A DNA stretch of 64,000 nucleotides from Mesostigma viride (lineage: Eukaryota > Streptophyta > Mesostigmatophyceae > Mesostigmatales > Mesostigmataceae). The stretch is taken from positions 3,421,237 to 3,485,236 of the forward strand of contig RPFO01000072.1 in NCBI GenBank assembly GCA_009746045.1, given 5' to 3'. The notes beneath the pieces were generated by a model. That model was not told the DNA's origin and ran no database searches. It was given only the letters and a program-made list of their open reading frames with translations. Position 1 is the stretch's first letter; every line of letters starts with the position of its first letter. Both the position numbers and the translations under genes were made by a program. Positions 1 through 8,705 of the stretch are shown piece after piece.

Positions 1-239
1 GCGTATGACACGGTGCTCGGGACTTGTGCAATTTAATTACTGACAAAGTACCAACGGAGTGGCGCTCACAATTCATAATTGTAGTTACTGGCAAGCCACG
101 GACTTGTATAAATAGATTCGCCCTGGCCAGTCGGCCCTTGCGGTCGACCCACTGGCCAGTCGCCGCCATGAAGGCTTTTAACAATAAATAAAAGCAAAGG
201 CCTGTCGAGCATACAAGGAGGAATTTGTGGCAGGCAGCC

Positions 240-1385
240 ATGGATCATGAAACTATTTTAAAGAAAATACCGCTCACGTCCCTTTTTACCCATGTGGGGC
301 GGCGGCTCCACAAGATGGAGTCCACTTTTCACCAAGAAGAATATGCAGACACGAAAAGTAAGCGTGTCAAGGTCAGGGAGGAAAAGCGTGCCATGATGCA
401 GACCGATGTCGGCCCATCTGGCTATGGGCTTCCTCACAAGGAGCGTGATGAATGGGAGATAGCTTCTATTTCAGATGCAAAGTTCGAAGGCGACAATCTC
501 TTGCTCCTGATTGAGTGGGATTTTACGAAAGAACACCTTATGGAATGCGCCGTCAAAGGTCAGAAAATACAGAAATTCAGCTGGGAGCCTATCGACATGC
601 TTGCAAGCAACTGCGACGCAGCAGTAGCCTCGTTTGTGCAGGATTTTGTCAGCACCAAGGCGAAGTGCAAGGCTGGAAACAGGGCCGACCACACCGATGT
701 TAGGCGGCGCTGGAATGAAATCCAGGCAGAGCGCAATGCAGCACACGAGCCGCAAACAAAGCGGCTTCGACGTGAGAGCCGCCCACAGACGGTGGAACAA
801 GACGAACAAGAGCAGAGCTATCAGAGCAACGACGAACCTTCGCACAACGAAACGCCTCCCAAGACCAAGATGGATTCAGATGAGATTGCAGAGCGGCTCA
901 AGAAGTCAGAAGAAGAGAAGGCAGCAGTGCAAAAGCAGCTGGCTGACCTCATCGCAAGACAGGCTGCTGTGTATGTACCTGTTGCCCAGCCAGCTCCCCA
1001 GCCAGTATTCCAGCCAGCTCCCCAGCCAGTATTCCAGCCAGCTCCCCAGCAGGCATCTGTTTTTTTGCAGCAGCCTGCTCCCCAGCAGGGGTCATTTTAC
1101 GTGCAGCAACCTGTTTTTATTGACCAGCCGCTTCTGGGGGGGCAGCAGCCTGTTCCTGACGAGCAACTTGATCCTGATAGAGCTGCCAGGCGCGCTGCCA
1201 AGCAAGCTGCCAAGCAGGCAGCCAAGCTGGCTGCCAAGCAGGCTGCTTTTGAGCAGGCTGCCATTGATCAGGCTGCTGCTGCTGAGCAGGCCAGAAAGAC
1301 TCAGGGGAGAGGAACCAAGGACATGCCCTTCATCCCTGATGAGGGAAATCAAAAGGAGGGATCCTCTGATGATGAGGACCAGTAA
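240..1385 (+). CDS. Chromo-like domain protein with Q/A-rich repeats
   Basis: About 381 residues. An upstream in-frame TTG exists at 225, but the ATG at 240 (context gccATGg) is the more natural start. Residues about 70-140 read like a chromodomain: an EWEIASI strand, a LLLLIEWDF segment and a FSWEPIDML segment followed by a helix ending SFVQDF, the order of a chromo fold (VEKIL..., LVKW, TWEP). The second half is low complexity: a charged coiled coil, then repeated QPVFQPAP units, then AAKQ repeats, then an acidic tail. If the fold is right it would bind chromatin or a partner protein. The domain call rests on pattern only; the repeats make the C-terminus unalignable. It lies convergent to the small membrane genes at 1716-2555. 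Confidence 0.6.
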   Translation: MDHETILKKIPLTSLFTHVGRRLHKMESTFHQEEYADTKSKRVKVREEKRAMMQTDVGPSGYGLPHKERDEWEIASISDAKFEGDNLLLLIEWDFTKEHLMECAVKGQKIQKFSWEPIDMLASNCDAAVASFVQDFVSTKAKCKAGNRADHTDVRRRWNEIQAERNAAHEPQTKRLRRESRPQTVEQDEQEQSYQSNDEPSHNETPPKTKMDSDEIAERLKKSEEEKAAVQKQLADLIARQAAVYVPVAQPAPQPVFQPAPQPVFQPAPQQASVFLQQPAPQQGSFYVQQPVFIDQPLLGGQQPVPDEQLDPDRAARRAAKQAAKQAAKLAAKQAAFEQAAIDQAAAAEQARKTQGRGTKDMPFIPDEGNQKEGSSDDEDQ

Positions 1386-1554
1386 ATAGTACTGACAAGG
1401 TTTACGTGTGACCAATGCAATGTAATGATGCAATATAATCTGGAATAAAGAATTGTTTCATTAATAAATATCATTACATGTGTTTATTTCCATGCTTTAC
1501 CACGAGGAATGCCATGTCATTTGTCCAAGTCCTGTGCATGTCTGTCAGCCCTCC

Positions 1555-1656
1555 AAAAGGGGTCACTTTAGGTTTTTGTAGTAAGGCACCTACCGCGGGA
1601 TTCCCGTGGCAAAACATCTTCGGGCCCTTACTACGCTCCGCGAAAGTGACCCGTTT
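1555..1656. terminator. Long imperfect hairpin between convergent gene ends
   Basis: Nested complementary arms: AAAAGGGGTCACTTT (1555-1569) pairs with AAAGTGACCCGTTTT (1642-1656) with one mismatch, and GTAGTAAGGCACC (1578-1590) pairs with GGGCCCTTACTAC (1622-1634) with two. The loop contains a smaller palindrome, CCGCGGGATTCCCGTGG. It sits between the 3' ends of the + gene ending at 1385 and the - gene ending at 1716, so a role in transcript ending is plausible. It could instead be a decayed fold-back element. Confidence 0.55.
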
Positions 1657-1715
1657 TCCCGGGTTGCGCGACTTGTGAAAATCGGCTAAGTCCCGTGGTC
1701 TTCCAGCGGGTGGGG

Positions 1716-1919
1716 TTAGCGCCCCCAAGGCCCCCCGAATAGGACCATGGCCGGAATAAATACGGGCGTGAACAATGCAAGCTTAATACGTTTAGATAAG
1801 GGGTAGGTTTCGTACGATTCGCGCGTGTGCCCCGAATACAGGTGGTCGTATGCTAAGGCTATGTTCGCGAGTATGAGATAGTACAGCAGTAGTGCTTTGA
1901 TGATGGACACAATGATCAT
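1716..1919 (-). CDS. 67-residue membrane protein, tandem copy 1
   Basis: Starts at MIIVSIIKALLLYY (ATG 1919-1917). One N-terminal transmembrane helix is followed by a charged HLYSGHTRESYE segment, an IKLAL stretch and a second hydrophobic part ending GGPWGR. It is the first and most complete of three neighbouring copies (1716-1919, 1988-2149, 2353-2555). The family also resembles the 67-residue protein at 55781-55984: same length, same start-proximal helix, same IKL motif. This links the left block to the viral genes 54 kb away. Function unknown; probably a small membrane or virion-envelope protein. Confidence 0.6.
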   Translation of the reverse strand: MIIVSIIKALLLYYLILANIALAYDHLYSGHTRESYETYPLSKRIKLALFTPVFIPAMVLFGGPWGR

Positions 1920-1987
1920 TGTCTTTTCATTATGGACATAATTTTGTCCATCGGGGTTGCGCCTAAAAGCCGAGTAACCCGAACGGA

Positions 1988-2149
1988 CTACGGGGGAGAA
2001 CAACAGCATAGGAGAATACGCTTATTCCAAGGGAATTTGTCAAACGATTTGCGCGTGTGTTCCATGTACAAGTGTTCCCATGCTAAGGCGAATGTTGACG
2101 CAAATGAGAAGTACAGCAATAATGCTTTGATGATGGACACAATGATCAT
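1988..2149 (-). CDS. Small membrane protein, tandem copy 2 (C-terminally altered)
   Basis: 53 residues starting MIIVSIIKALLLYFSF (ATG 2149-2147). The first 13 residues are identical to copies 1 and 3; the rest diverges and ends early at ILLCCCSPP, lacking the second hydrophobic part of copy 1. The upstream DNA (tataaaaataaataatatcac, from about 2160) is nearly identical to that upstream of copy 3, so the promoter was duplicated with the gene. Confidence 0.5.
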   Translation of the reverse strand: MIIVSIIKALLLYFSFASTFALAWEHLYMEHTRKSFDKFPWNKRILLCCCSPP

Positions 2150-2225
2150 GGTCTTTTCATTATAAAAATAAATAATATCACTCAATCGGTTTCCTATAAC
2201 TGCATCACTTGCGCGCCGAAGAGCG

Positions 2226-2349
2226 NNNNNNNNNNNNNNNNNNNNNNNNNNNNNNNNNNNNNNNNNNNNNNNNNNNNNNNNNNNNNNNNNNNNNNNNNNN
2301 NNNNNNNNNNNNNNNNNNNNNNNNNNNNNNNNNNNNNNNNNNNNNNNNN
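2226..2349. other. Assembly gap of 124 N
   Basis: A run of undetermined bases inside the tandem duplication of the small membrane genes. Assembly through near-identical repeats probably failed here, so the copy number of this gene family in the true genome may be higher than three. Confidence 0.98.
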
Positions 2350-2352
2350 GGG

Positions 2353-2555
2353 TTAGCGCCTCCAAGGCCCTCCGAATAGGACCATGCCCGGAATTAGGAT
2401 GGGATTAACAGCATTAGTTTAAGACGCCGTGATAAGGTGGCTAATTCAAACGATTTGCGCGTGTGTTCCGCGTACAAGTGGTCGTGTGCTAAGGCGATGT
2501 TCACGCATATGAGATAGTACAGCAATAATGCTTTGATGATGGACACAATGATCAT
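2353..2555 (-). pseudogene. Small membrane protein, tandem copy 3, C-terminal frameshift
   Basis: Starts MIIVSIIKALLLYYLI (ATG 2555-2553) and stays parallel to copy 1 through the LKLMLL segment, then hits a stop at 2394 because of a one-base shift. In the neighbouring frame the DNA still encodes the copy-1 type ending (FGGPW followed by a stop near 2353), so the break is recent or is a sequencing error. Confidence 0.55.
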
Positions 2556-2610
2556 GGTCTTTTCATTATAAAAATAAATAATATCACTCAATCGTGTTTC
2601 CTATACTGCA

Positions 2611-3588
2611 TCACTTGCGCCCGAAGAGCGCAGGAATTCCCTCAGTCACGAGAAGGTCAAGCACGCCGCGGAGGAACTGCTTCTCCTCGGCCCTGTTCAT
2701 GGGCTGCAAGTTGACTCCAAAGGGGACAAACTCGTCCCTCTGGTCTTTGGGTTTTTCCAGGAGCTTCTTCAAGCCGTTGTCTTGGCTGTACCCCTCCAAG
2801 AGGATCTTCGCCTTGAAGGGCGCGTTCCTTGCGCAATTGTGGCAGCGGACGCGGATCTGGTCCGAGAACTGGTCCGGGACAATATAGGCAGACATGACGT
2901 CGTGCAAGAACCTCACCGTGCAGGTGGAGCACTCCTTCGGGGGCCAACAGCTCGCAACGTTCGAGTTCTGCAGGTAGAGAGAAGTCCCTTGCTCCCCGGC
3001 CTGCGTGTCCATCTTCCAGTCCCTCACGAAACTCTGCACGAGCTCGTTCTCCTTTTCTGTTCTGACTTCGTTGTCGGCCACCTTCAACTTGCGAATTGCG
3101 ATCACGACCTTCTTTTGGTAGCAGGGCTCGCACAGAGTGGTCTTGTTGCGCATATGCTGCGTTGCAGGCGTATCGTGGACGAAGGCAGCTCCAGTGACGT
3201 ACGACATGCACTCCACGCACGAATAGGAGCGGCGAGGTGGCGTATCTTGCTCAGGGACTCGGTAGCGCATGAGCGAATCCGAGTACTTGTGCACGAAGTC
3301 GGCGATTTGAGGGATGGCCTTGACGCAGCCGTCGCACTTGCACTCGACGGAGCCTTGGTCGTTTTTGAAGAGGTAGAAAAAGTCCGTCGGCATGTGGAAA
3401 CAGGTGTCGCAGATACGCGGCCTCACCAAGTCGAAAGCGGAGTCCTTGACGGGGTTCGACTCGTCGCTGTGCTCCACGAGGACAGGCTTCTTGCAGGCGT
3501 GCTTCTTTCGCTTGGATATGGCTGCCAAGGAGAGAGGGAACAGCGGGGTGTTGTTGAGGCGAACAGAGGACCTGGTAGCGGGAGCCAT
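2611..3588 (-). CDS. Multi-CxxC zinc-binding protein
   Basis: 325 residues from the ATG at 3588-3586 (context ccATGgct); the frame is open upstream, but that part is not protein-like and covers the repeat-rich leader. A basic N-terminus (TRSSVRLNN, KRKKHACKK) precedes three paired cysteine clusters: CDTC with CKCDGC, CVEC with CEPC, and CSTC with CHNC. This spacing suggests three zinc-binding knuckles. No catalytic motif is seen. It is most likely nucleic-acid binding or a regulator. The spacer upstream carries repeated TTATCCAC/GTTAC units. Not recognised as a named family. Confidence 0.6.
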   Translation of the reverse strand: MAPATRSSVRLNNTPLFPLSLAAISKRKKHACKKPVLVEHSDESNPVKDSAFDLVRPRICDTCFHMPTDFFYLFKNDQGSVECKCDGCVKAIPQIADFVHKYSDSLMRYRVPEQDTPPRRSYSCVECMSYVTGAAFVHDTPATQHMRNKTTLCEPCYQKKVVIAIRKLKVADNEVRTEKENELVQSFVRDWKMDTQAGEQGTSLYLQNSNVASCWPPKECSTCTVRFLHDVMSAYIVPDQFSDQIRVRCHNCARNAPFKAKILLEGYSQDNGLKKLLEKPKDQRDEFVPFGVNLQPMNRAEEKQFLRGVLDLLVTEGIPALFGRK

Positions 3589-3689
3589 GGATGGATGAGA
3601 GTGCGAGAGGGGTTGCGCGAGAGAAAACGAGAGCGAGATGGGAAACAAGTCGCAAACTTGGAGTCTTTGTACCTCTCGGGAGCGGCTGT

Positions 3690-3840
3690 CCACGGGGACA
3701 CAGAGTTTCGGTTACTTATCCACTGGATTTCGGTTACGAGCGGCGCGGCGCTGTACGGCCTTATCCACGGGAATTCGGTTACAAACGACGCGACGCCGTA
3801 CGGGCTTATCAACAGGGTTTCAGTTACGACTTACGGATAG
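3690..3840. repeat. Three degenerate repeats upstream of the zinc protein gene
   Basis: Three units of about 57 bp with the pattern CTTATCCACnGGnnTTCGGTTAC followed by ACGACGCGACGCCGTACGGG. They fill the leader region of the - strand gene starting at 3588. Related GTTACGG and CCACGGG words recur at 4900-5340 and 9680-9880, each time next to a gene start of this block, so a regulatory role is plausible. Confidence 0.5.
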
Positions 3841-3973
3841 TGTACGGACGCCGTCCTAAAATACTACTTGAAGTATTTTGCCACTTGGCATGCAATTGTG
3901 TTTGACTCATTGTTGGTATTCAAGTTTGTGTGAAAATGGTTTTTCATTAATAAAAATAATACACAAGGATCAT

Positions 3974-4804
3974 TTACTGAACCAGAGATACATCCACTTG
4001 CTTTCCAGCAACGACAATTTCAGTGGAAGGATTAGCCTTTTTCATCTCGGCCTGCATCCTATCAATGTGGTCTTCCCGGATCCTCTGGCACTGCTCCTGC
4101 CAGGCACGTTTCTCAGCATCCTGAATCTCCACCCAAGCCGCTTCTTTCTTCCTTTGAATTTCCTGAATTTCCTCCGTGGGTCCAGCGAGCTGGTCCGCGG
4201 AAACCAGGCGAGAGGTGATAGGCATCCAGTGACCTCTCAGGGGGATGTTATATCTCTCAATGGCTTTCTCCAAGCGCGTCTTCGGGGCGCCGGGGGCGGA
4301 GGGAAGCAGATCCTTCTCGGTCATGTCGGCCACGGAGAACGCCGGAGGCCAGATGATGCCCACGTTGAGAATCGTGTAAGGCTGCTTAGCCGTGTTGATG
4401 GGCCAGTTGACCAGGATCAGCTCCGGGGAAGGATTCCATACCGCGTCAAAGCCGAAAGGCCTTGTTTTGACCACTTTCCCGTCCCTCACGGTCATCCCAT
4501 AAGAAGCCACACATTTGCTGTTCTTGGCATTAGTGGGAGAAACGAGCATGCAATGCGCATAAAGCATGTCCAGAGAGGTTGCGAAGCCCCCCATGCTCGC
4601 ATAGCGCTCCATAACGTGAGCTGTCACCTTGGTGATCGTACACATCCCCGTTCGCACGGTTTCAGCCGCGAGTGCTCCCACAACATCGAGTTCCCCCACG
4701 CACAAGACATTGTACTCAGAGAAGTCACCGAAGGGATCAGTTTTCTGACGGAGTTCATAAAGCTCTGGGACTTTGTACGTCACCAAAGTGGACTGGTCGG
4801 CCAT
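3974..4804 (-). CDS. Unknown 276-residue protein
   Basis: ATG at 4804-4802, preceded by an AG-rich leader. Compact, non-repetitive globular sequence (aromatic and hydrophobic segments such as NVGIIWPP and ELILVNWPIN) for about 200 residues, then a charged coiled-coil tail rich in E, K and Q. No family recognised. It is divergent from the frameshifted gene at 5526-6952, and the two share a 720-bp repeat-filled spacer. A structural or nucleic-acid-binding role is possible, but nothing in the sequence decides. Confidence 0.6.
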   Translation of the reverse strand: MADQSTLVTYKVPELYELRQKTDPFGDFSEYNVLCVGELDVVGALAAETVRTGMCTITKVTAHVMERYASMGGFATSLDMLYAHCMLVSPTNAKNSKCVASYGMTVRDGKVVKTRPFGFDAVWNPSPELILVNWPINTAKQPYTILNVGIIWPPAFSVADMTEKDLLPSAPGAPKTRLEKAIERYNIPLRGHWMPITSRLVSADQLAGPTEEIQEIQRKKEAAWVEIQDAEKRAWQEQCQRIREDHIDRMQAEMKKANPSTEIVVAGKQVDVSLVQ

Positions 4805-4879
4805 AGCTGAGAGAGAGAGAGAGTTAGATATCAGGTGCTAGTGAGAGCGAGGTGAGAGCCCCGTGGTCGTGCACCGGGT

Positions 4880-5350
4880 TTTATACCTTCCAGGCCGCCG
4901 GGCGGTTACAAGGTGCTGAATTAGCCACGTAGCCACTTTTCGGCCGTTACTGGGCCGCGGTCCACCACGGGGATATTTATTTGCGCGGCCACGCTGCCAC
5001 GGGAGAACTTTCCGGCGGTTACTTTGTCCACGGGGACAGGGTTTTCGCGGCCACGCAGCCACGGGAAAAAATATCCGGCGGTTACTTTGTCCACGGGGAA
5101 ACTTTTGCGCGGTTACGGAATCGGATAGTTACGGTTACGCCGCCGCGGAAAAAAATCCCGTGGCCTTCCACGGTCCACGGGGACAAGACAGTTACGGTTA
5201 CGCTTCTAGAAGAAAAAAATCCCGTGGTCGTCAGTGTCCACGTGGACAAGATATTTACGGTTACGCTTCTAGAAGAAAATTTTCCCGTGGTCGCCAGTGT
5301 CCACGGGGGCACTTTTACGCGGTTACGACGACGGTTACGGTTGCACGCGC
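4880..5350. promoter_or_regulatory. Divergent repeat-filled spacer (CCACGGGG/GTTACGG words)
   Basis: Two series of imperfect repeats: three units built on GGCGGTTACTTTGTCCACGGGG (about 4925-5110), then three built on CCCGTGGTC...GTCCACGGGGACAAGA...GTTACGGTTACGCTTCTAGAAGAAAA (about 5155-5335). The CTTCTAGAAG core is itself a palindrome, occurring twice (about 5204 and 5265). The block lies between divergent genes starting at 4804 (-) and 5526 (+), and similar words lie upstream of the genes starting at 3588 and 9578, which suggests shared regulatory elements. Confidence 0.5.
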
Positions 5351-5525
5351 CTATCTAGCGGCTCGTGGCGAGCCACGAAGCGATATGCGGACTTCAGCAC
5401 TCGACCACGGGAGATCTCGTCAAGAAGTGGCAGCAAGGTATAGAAGCCGCCTCCCCACCTCGTCTCGCCACTCGCATCCCACTCGCTCAACGCACCCAAC
5501 ACTCTCCTCTCACACTTTCGCAGCT

Positions 5526-6952
5526 ATGGCGGAATACCAAGGCCCCTCGGATCTCGCCATCTTCCTGTGCGAGCGGGATATCTTCCTCAAGCGCGAAATC
5601 TATCTGGCCAGAGGCGAGGCGCATTTCGGCAAGTTCAAGAAGCCTCTCCCTTTTCCATTGTTCGAGTACAGCGGGAGGCCTTCCACCGACAAGTTCAAGC
5701 GCCATCGCAGCTCCATCCACGGCTTGAAGAATGCTCGCAGCGTTTTCCAGAAGTCCGTGCAGCTCTACAACGAGCCGACCAAAATCCGCACGCCCGCTCC
5801 GTGGGATAACTTCATTCCGTGGTCCACCAACGCCAAGAACTGGAACGACAAGATCGAGCTCAGCCTCAACGACGAGCTGGTGACGAAGGCGCACTTGCAG
5901 AGGGGGAAGACGATCGAACTCCTCTGCGACACCACCAAAGAGATCTGCTGGAACGGCTTTATGCACTCGAGGAGCGCCAAGGACGCCGAGAAGCTGGGCC
6001 AGAAGCTGGACATCAAGGAGCTGGTGCGCAGGAAGGACTTTTTCGACGAGAGGCGCATCTGGCTCGAGATGAGGGAGGCGGAAGACGGCAAGAAAGAACT
6101 CAGCGCGTCCGCGTCTAGGCACTCCATCAGTCGCGACGGGGGCAGGCCTTCCGCTTTGAAGTTCTTTTTCAACCACAACCCCGAGATGCCCTACGACCTG
6201 ATCTGGATCGTCACCAAGTCCAGATGGGTATTCAACCAGTCCGCGCCTTCGGAGGAGCAGCTCGACACCAGCGAGAGCATCGAGCCTGCGATCAAGAACA
6301 TGGAGAAAGTCGTTTGCAGGCTGAGGGACATCCGGTTCAAGGTGCACATGCGGAATCCCTACCGAGACGGGATGGAATCCCTCAAGCTGGAGAGGACCTC
6401 CGAGCTGCTGCCCCAGTGGGCCAGGACTCAGTTCAGCCCCCCCCCGCTTGGTGCCTGACCCCGGTGCTGGAGGCGATTCAGAAGGAGCGCGCTGCGACCC
6501 CTCTGGAGGAGAGGGACACGGATCAGTTCGAGATCTACCAGGCGCGGTTGCAGGAGGAATGGGAGGAGGAGAAGAGGGAGTGCGAGAAGCACCCATACGT
6601 GGAGGAGGAGTGGGTCAAGGAGGATCGCGCCAACCGCATGCTGGGCCAGAACTTGTTGCTGGCGAGGCTGTTTGAGCAGGAGGAGAGGGAGCTGCAGGAG
6701 GAGAGGAGGCAGAAGGAGAAGAAGGAGCGCGAGGAGAAGATGTTGCAGGAGGAGAGGAGGAAGGCAGAGGGCATTCCGTCCGCCTTCTGCATGTGGCGCC
6801 AGGAGGAGCAGGCGCCAGTGGTGCGGGCTGTGGAGCAGGCGGCGCCGGTCGTGCAGATCACACAGATGATCCTGCGCAGCTCCTCGCGGAAGCGCGGGGA
6901 GATGGAGAAGATGGTGACCCGTTCTCGCGCCAAGGTGGCCAGGGTTGTGTAA
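5526..6952 (+). pseudogene. Unknown protein with coiled-coil tail, frameshift at a C9 run
   Basis: The ATG at 5526 begins MAEYQGPSDLAIF and is open to 6458 (about 310 residues). At 6437-6445 there are nine C residues, after which the protein-like frame is the neighbouring one, running to 6952. That part continues with a long E/R/K-rich coiled coil (EEWEEEKRE, QEERRQKEKKEREE) and a basic end. Together they would make about 475 residues. No known domain. Homopolymer slippage is the simplest cause: sequencing error, true mutation, or a phase switch. A small hairpin CCCCGTGACGGGG (6984-6996) follows. Confidence 0.55.
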
Positions 6953-6983
6953 ATTAGGATGTCCTCGTACACACTTAGTCTAG

Positions 6984-6996
6984 CCCCGTGACGGGG
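6984..6996 (+). terminator. Short GC hairpin after the 5526-6952 gene
   Basis: CCCCGT-GACGGGG can fold into a 5-6 bp stem 31 bases past the stop codon and is followed by the T-rich stretch CTTTATTTTTTAATG. This resembles a transcript-end signal, but the stem is short. Confidence 0.35.
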
Positions 6997-7112
6997 TGTA
7001 ATCTATCCTTTATTTTTTAATGAAAAAACACAAGTCCAACAATGAGCCCAATCTCAACAATGAGTCACCCAAACTTTCGCGAAAAAACACAAGTCCTAAA
7101 CAGCGTAGGCAG

Positions 7113-7400
7113 GTGACAGACGCAAGCATAGTCCACGGGAGTGACAGACGCAAGCATAGTCCACGGGAGTGACAGACGCAAGCATAGTCCACGGGAGTGA
7201 CAGACGCAAGCATAGTCCACGGGAGTGACAGACGCAAGCATAGTCCACGGGAGTGACAGACGCAAGCATAGTCCACGGGAGTGACAGACGCAAGCATAGT
7301 CCACGGGAGTGACAGACGCAAGCATAGTCCACGGGAGTGACAGACGCAAGCATAGTCCGGCAGGTGACAGATGCGAGCATAGTCCGGCAGGTGACGGATG
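7113..7400. repeat. 28-bp tandem repeat array
   Basis: About nine perfect head-to-tail copies of a 28-base unit that opens TGACAGACGCAAGCATAG and ends TCCACGGGAG, followed by two or three diverged units ending CCGGCAGG. There are no unique spacers. The array is open in several frames only because 28 is not a multiple of three and the unit lacks stops in them; it is not coding. It abuts the inverted-repeat structure at 7430-8710. It could be a protein-binding array or simple minisatellite expansion. Confidence 0.85.
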
Positions 7401-7429
7401 CGAGAAGCGCGACGAGGCCCGCGGCAGTG

Positions 7430-7895
7430 TGGAGTGGAGATGGAGATAGTGGAGATTCATCTCCATACCCCCCCTCCCTTCTCCTAAAACTTTTCTGGCA
7501 GGAAATACTCACGCAAATTCCAATATTGTCCCGTGGAATCCTAACTGTCCAATTCCAAGTATTTTACGCGACCGTGACAGACGCCGGCACGGGGTGGAGA
7601 TAGTGGAGATGGAGGTGGAGATAGGTACCTCCACCACTTTGACCTTTGTGTTTCGAAAAGGAGAAGGATTTTGGAGGAAAGGGACAGCGGGATCGGTTCG
7701 GGGGAGTCTCTAGGATTCCGATAAACCGGGTTTCATGACAAGTTTCTCGGTGCTCGAGAGCCAGTCCTCGGGATTCCACGGAGTGGAGATAGTGGAGATA
7801 GTGGAGATGCATCTCCATACCCCCCCCTCCTTCGAAAAACTTTTTTTGGCTGGAACGGAATGCAGTCTCTGCGCTGGCAGGTGCCGGGAAATGCT
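7430..7895. repeat. Left arm of a 1.3-kb imperfect inverted repeat
   Basis: Read left to right this arm has: a GTGGAGATAGTGGAGAT box with a C7 run, then CTGGCAGGAAATACTCACGC, then TATTGTCCCGTGGAATCCTAA, then a GGTACCTCCACCACTTTGACC block, then a second box. The same words appear in the same order on the complementary strand of 8185-8705. Identity by eye is about 80-85 percent in matched segments. Non-coding. Confidence 0.75.
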
Positions 7896-7904
7896 ATGAA
7901 TATA

Positions 7905-8165
7905 CATAAAATTTTATGGGCAGCAGAGAGAAATAGTTATAAATATACAAAATTTTATGGGCAGCAGAGGGAAACTTTTATACTTCCCGTGGAATATATA
8001 CAAAATTTTATGGGCAGCAGAGAGAAATAGTTATAAATATACAAAATTTTATGGGCAGCAGAGGGAAACTTTTATACTTCCCGTGGAATATATACAAAAT
8101 TTTATGGGCAGCAGAGAGAAATAGTCGTAAATATACAAAATTTTATGGGCAGCAGAGAGACAGGG
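7905..8165. repeat. 94-bp AT-rich tandem repeat at centre of inverted repeat
   Basis: The word ATTTTATGGGCAGCAGAGAG starts at 7911, 8005 and 8099, exactly 94 bases apart. Each unit also contains a second diverged half with ATTTTATGGGCAGCAGAGGG and CTTCCCGTGG. The block is flanked by the two arms of the inverted repeat. An AT-rich direct-repeat core inside a palindrome resembles replication-origin architecture, but no function is shown. Confidence 0.8.
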
Positions 8166-8184
8166 CTTGGCGGCAGACGCGAGA

Positions 8185-8705
8185 ACTCTGGTCCAGGAAA
8201 AAGTTTTTCAAGGGAGGGGGGGGTATGGAGATGAATCTCCACTATCTCCACTATCTCCACTCTGTCGAATGCCGAGAATTCTCCCCACCCGGTGGGAACT
8301 GGGTCGAGAGAGGGGCGGGCACGGAAAGCCAGAGTGTCGCCTGATCGCATCCCGCTATCCGTTTCCTCCAAAAGCCTTCTCCTTTTCAAAAACAAAGGTC
8401 AAAGTCGTGGAGGTACCTATCTCCACCTCTATCTCCACTATCTCCACTCCGTCACCGCCCGGGAAAGTTTTTCGAGAGGAGGGGGGGGATGGAGATGAAT
8501 CTCCACTATCTCCACTATCTCCACCGCCCCGCGCACCCTCTTATGCTGTCACGCGTCACCATCGCGTAAAATACTTATAATTGGACAGTTAGGATTCCAC
8601 GGGACAATATTGGAATTTGCATGAGTATTTCCTGCCAGAAAAGTTTTGGGAGAAGGGAGGGGGGGTATGGAGATGCATCTCCACTATCTCCACTATCTCC
8701 ACCCC
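8185..8705. repeat. Right arm of the 1.3-kb imperfect inverted repeat
   Basis: On the complementary strand this arm repeats the left arm's order: TATCTCCAC boxes with GGGGGGG runs, the GAGTATTTCCTGCCAGAAAA segment, the TTAGGATTCCACGGGACAAT segment and the AAAGGTCAAAGTCGTGGAGG segment. The arms differ by many substitutions and some indels, so the structure is old. No reading frame with protein character is present. Confidence 0.75.

Larger units (their letters stand above)
2160..2630. repeat. Segmental tandem duplication around small membrane genes
   Basis: The 66 bases at 2160-2225 recur with a few changes at 2567-2630: the AT-rich promoter, then a segment that in the second copy forms the 3' end of the zinc protein gene (2611-3588). 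The first copy therefore carries a stub of that gene's end just before the assembly gap. The duplication unit is about 400 bp and includes one small membrane gene. Confidence 0.6.

Noticed and set aside
1474-1728. Two opposite-strand frames (66 and 84 codons) across the hairpin
   Set aside because: They exist because the region is palindromic; no protein character and no promoter.
2782-3840. 352-codon + strand open frame opposite the zinc protein gene
   Set aside because: It is the complement of the cysteine-rich gene; composition is V/R/L-biased as expected of an antisense shadow, with no motif.
5487-6596. 369-codon - strand open frame
   Set aside because: Antisense of the gene at 5526-6952 in GC-rich DNA; it even crosses the C9 break without signs of selection.
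7113-7400. Possible CRISPR array
   Set aside because: Units are head-to-tail without unique spacers, the setting is eukaryotic or viral, and no cas genes are present.
7065-7512. Three long - strand open frames of repeated CHSRGLCLRLSLPWTM-type peptides
   Set aside because: They are translations of the 28-bp tandem repeat in its three frames; no start context or non-repeat protein part.
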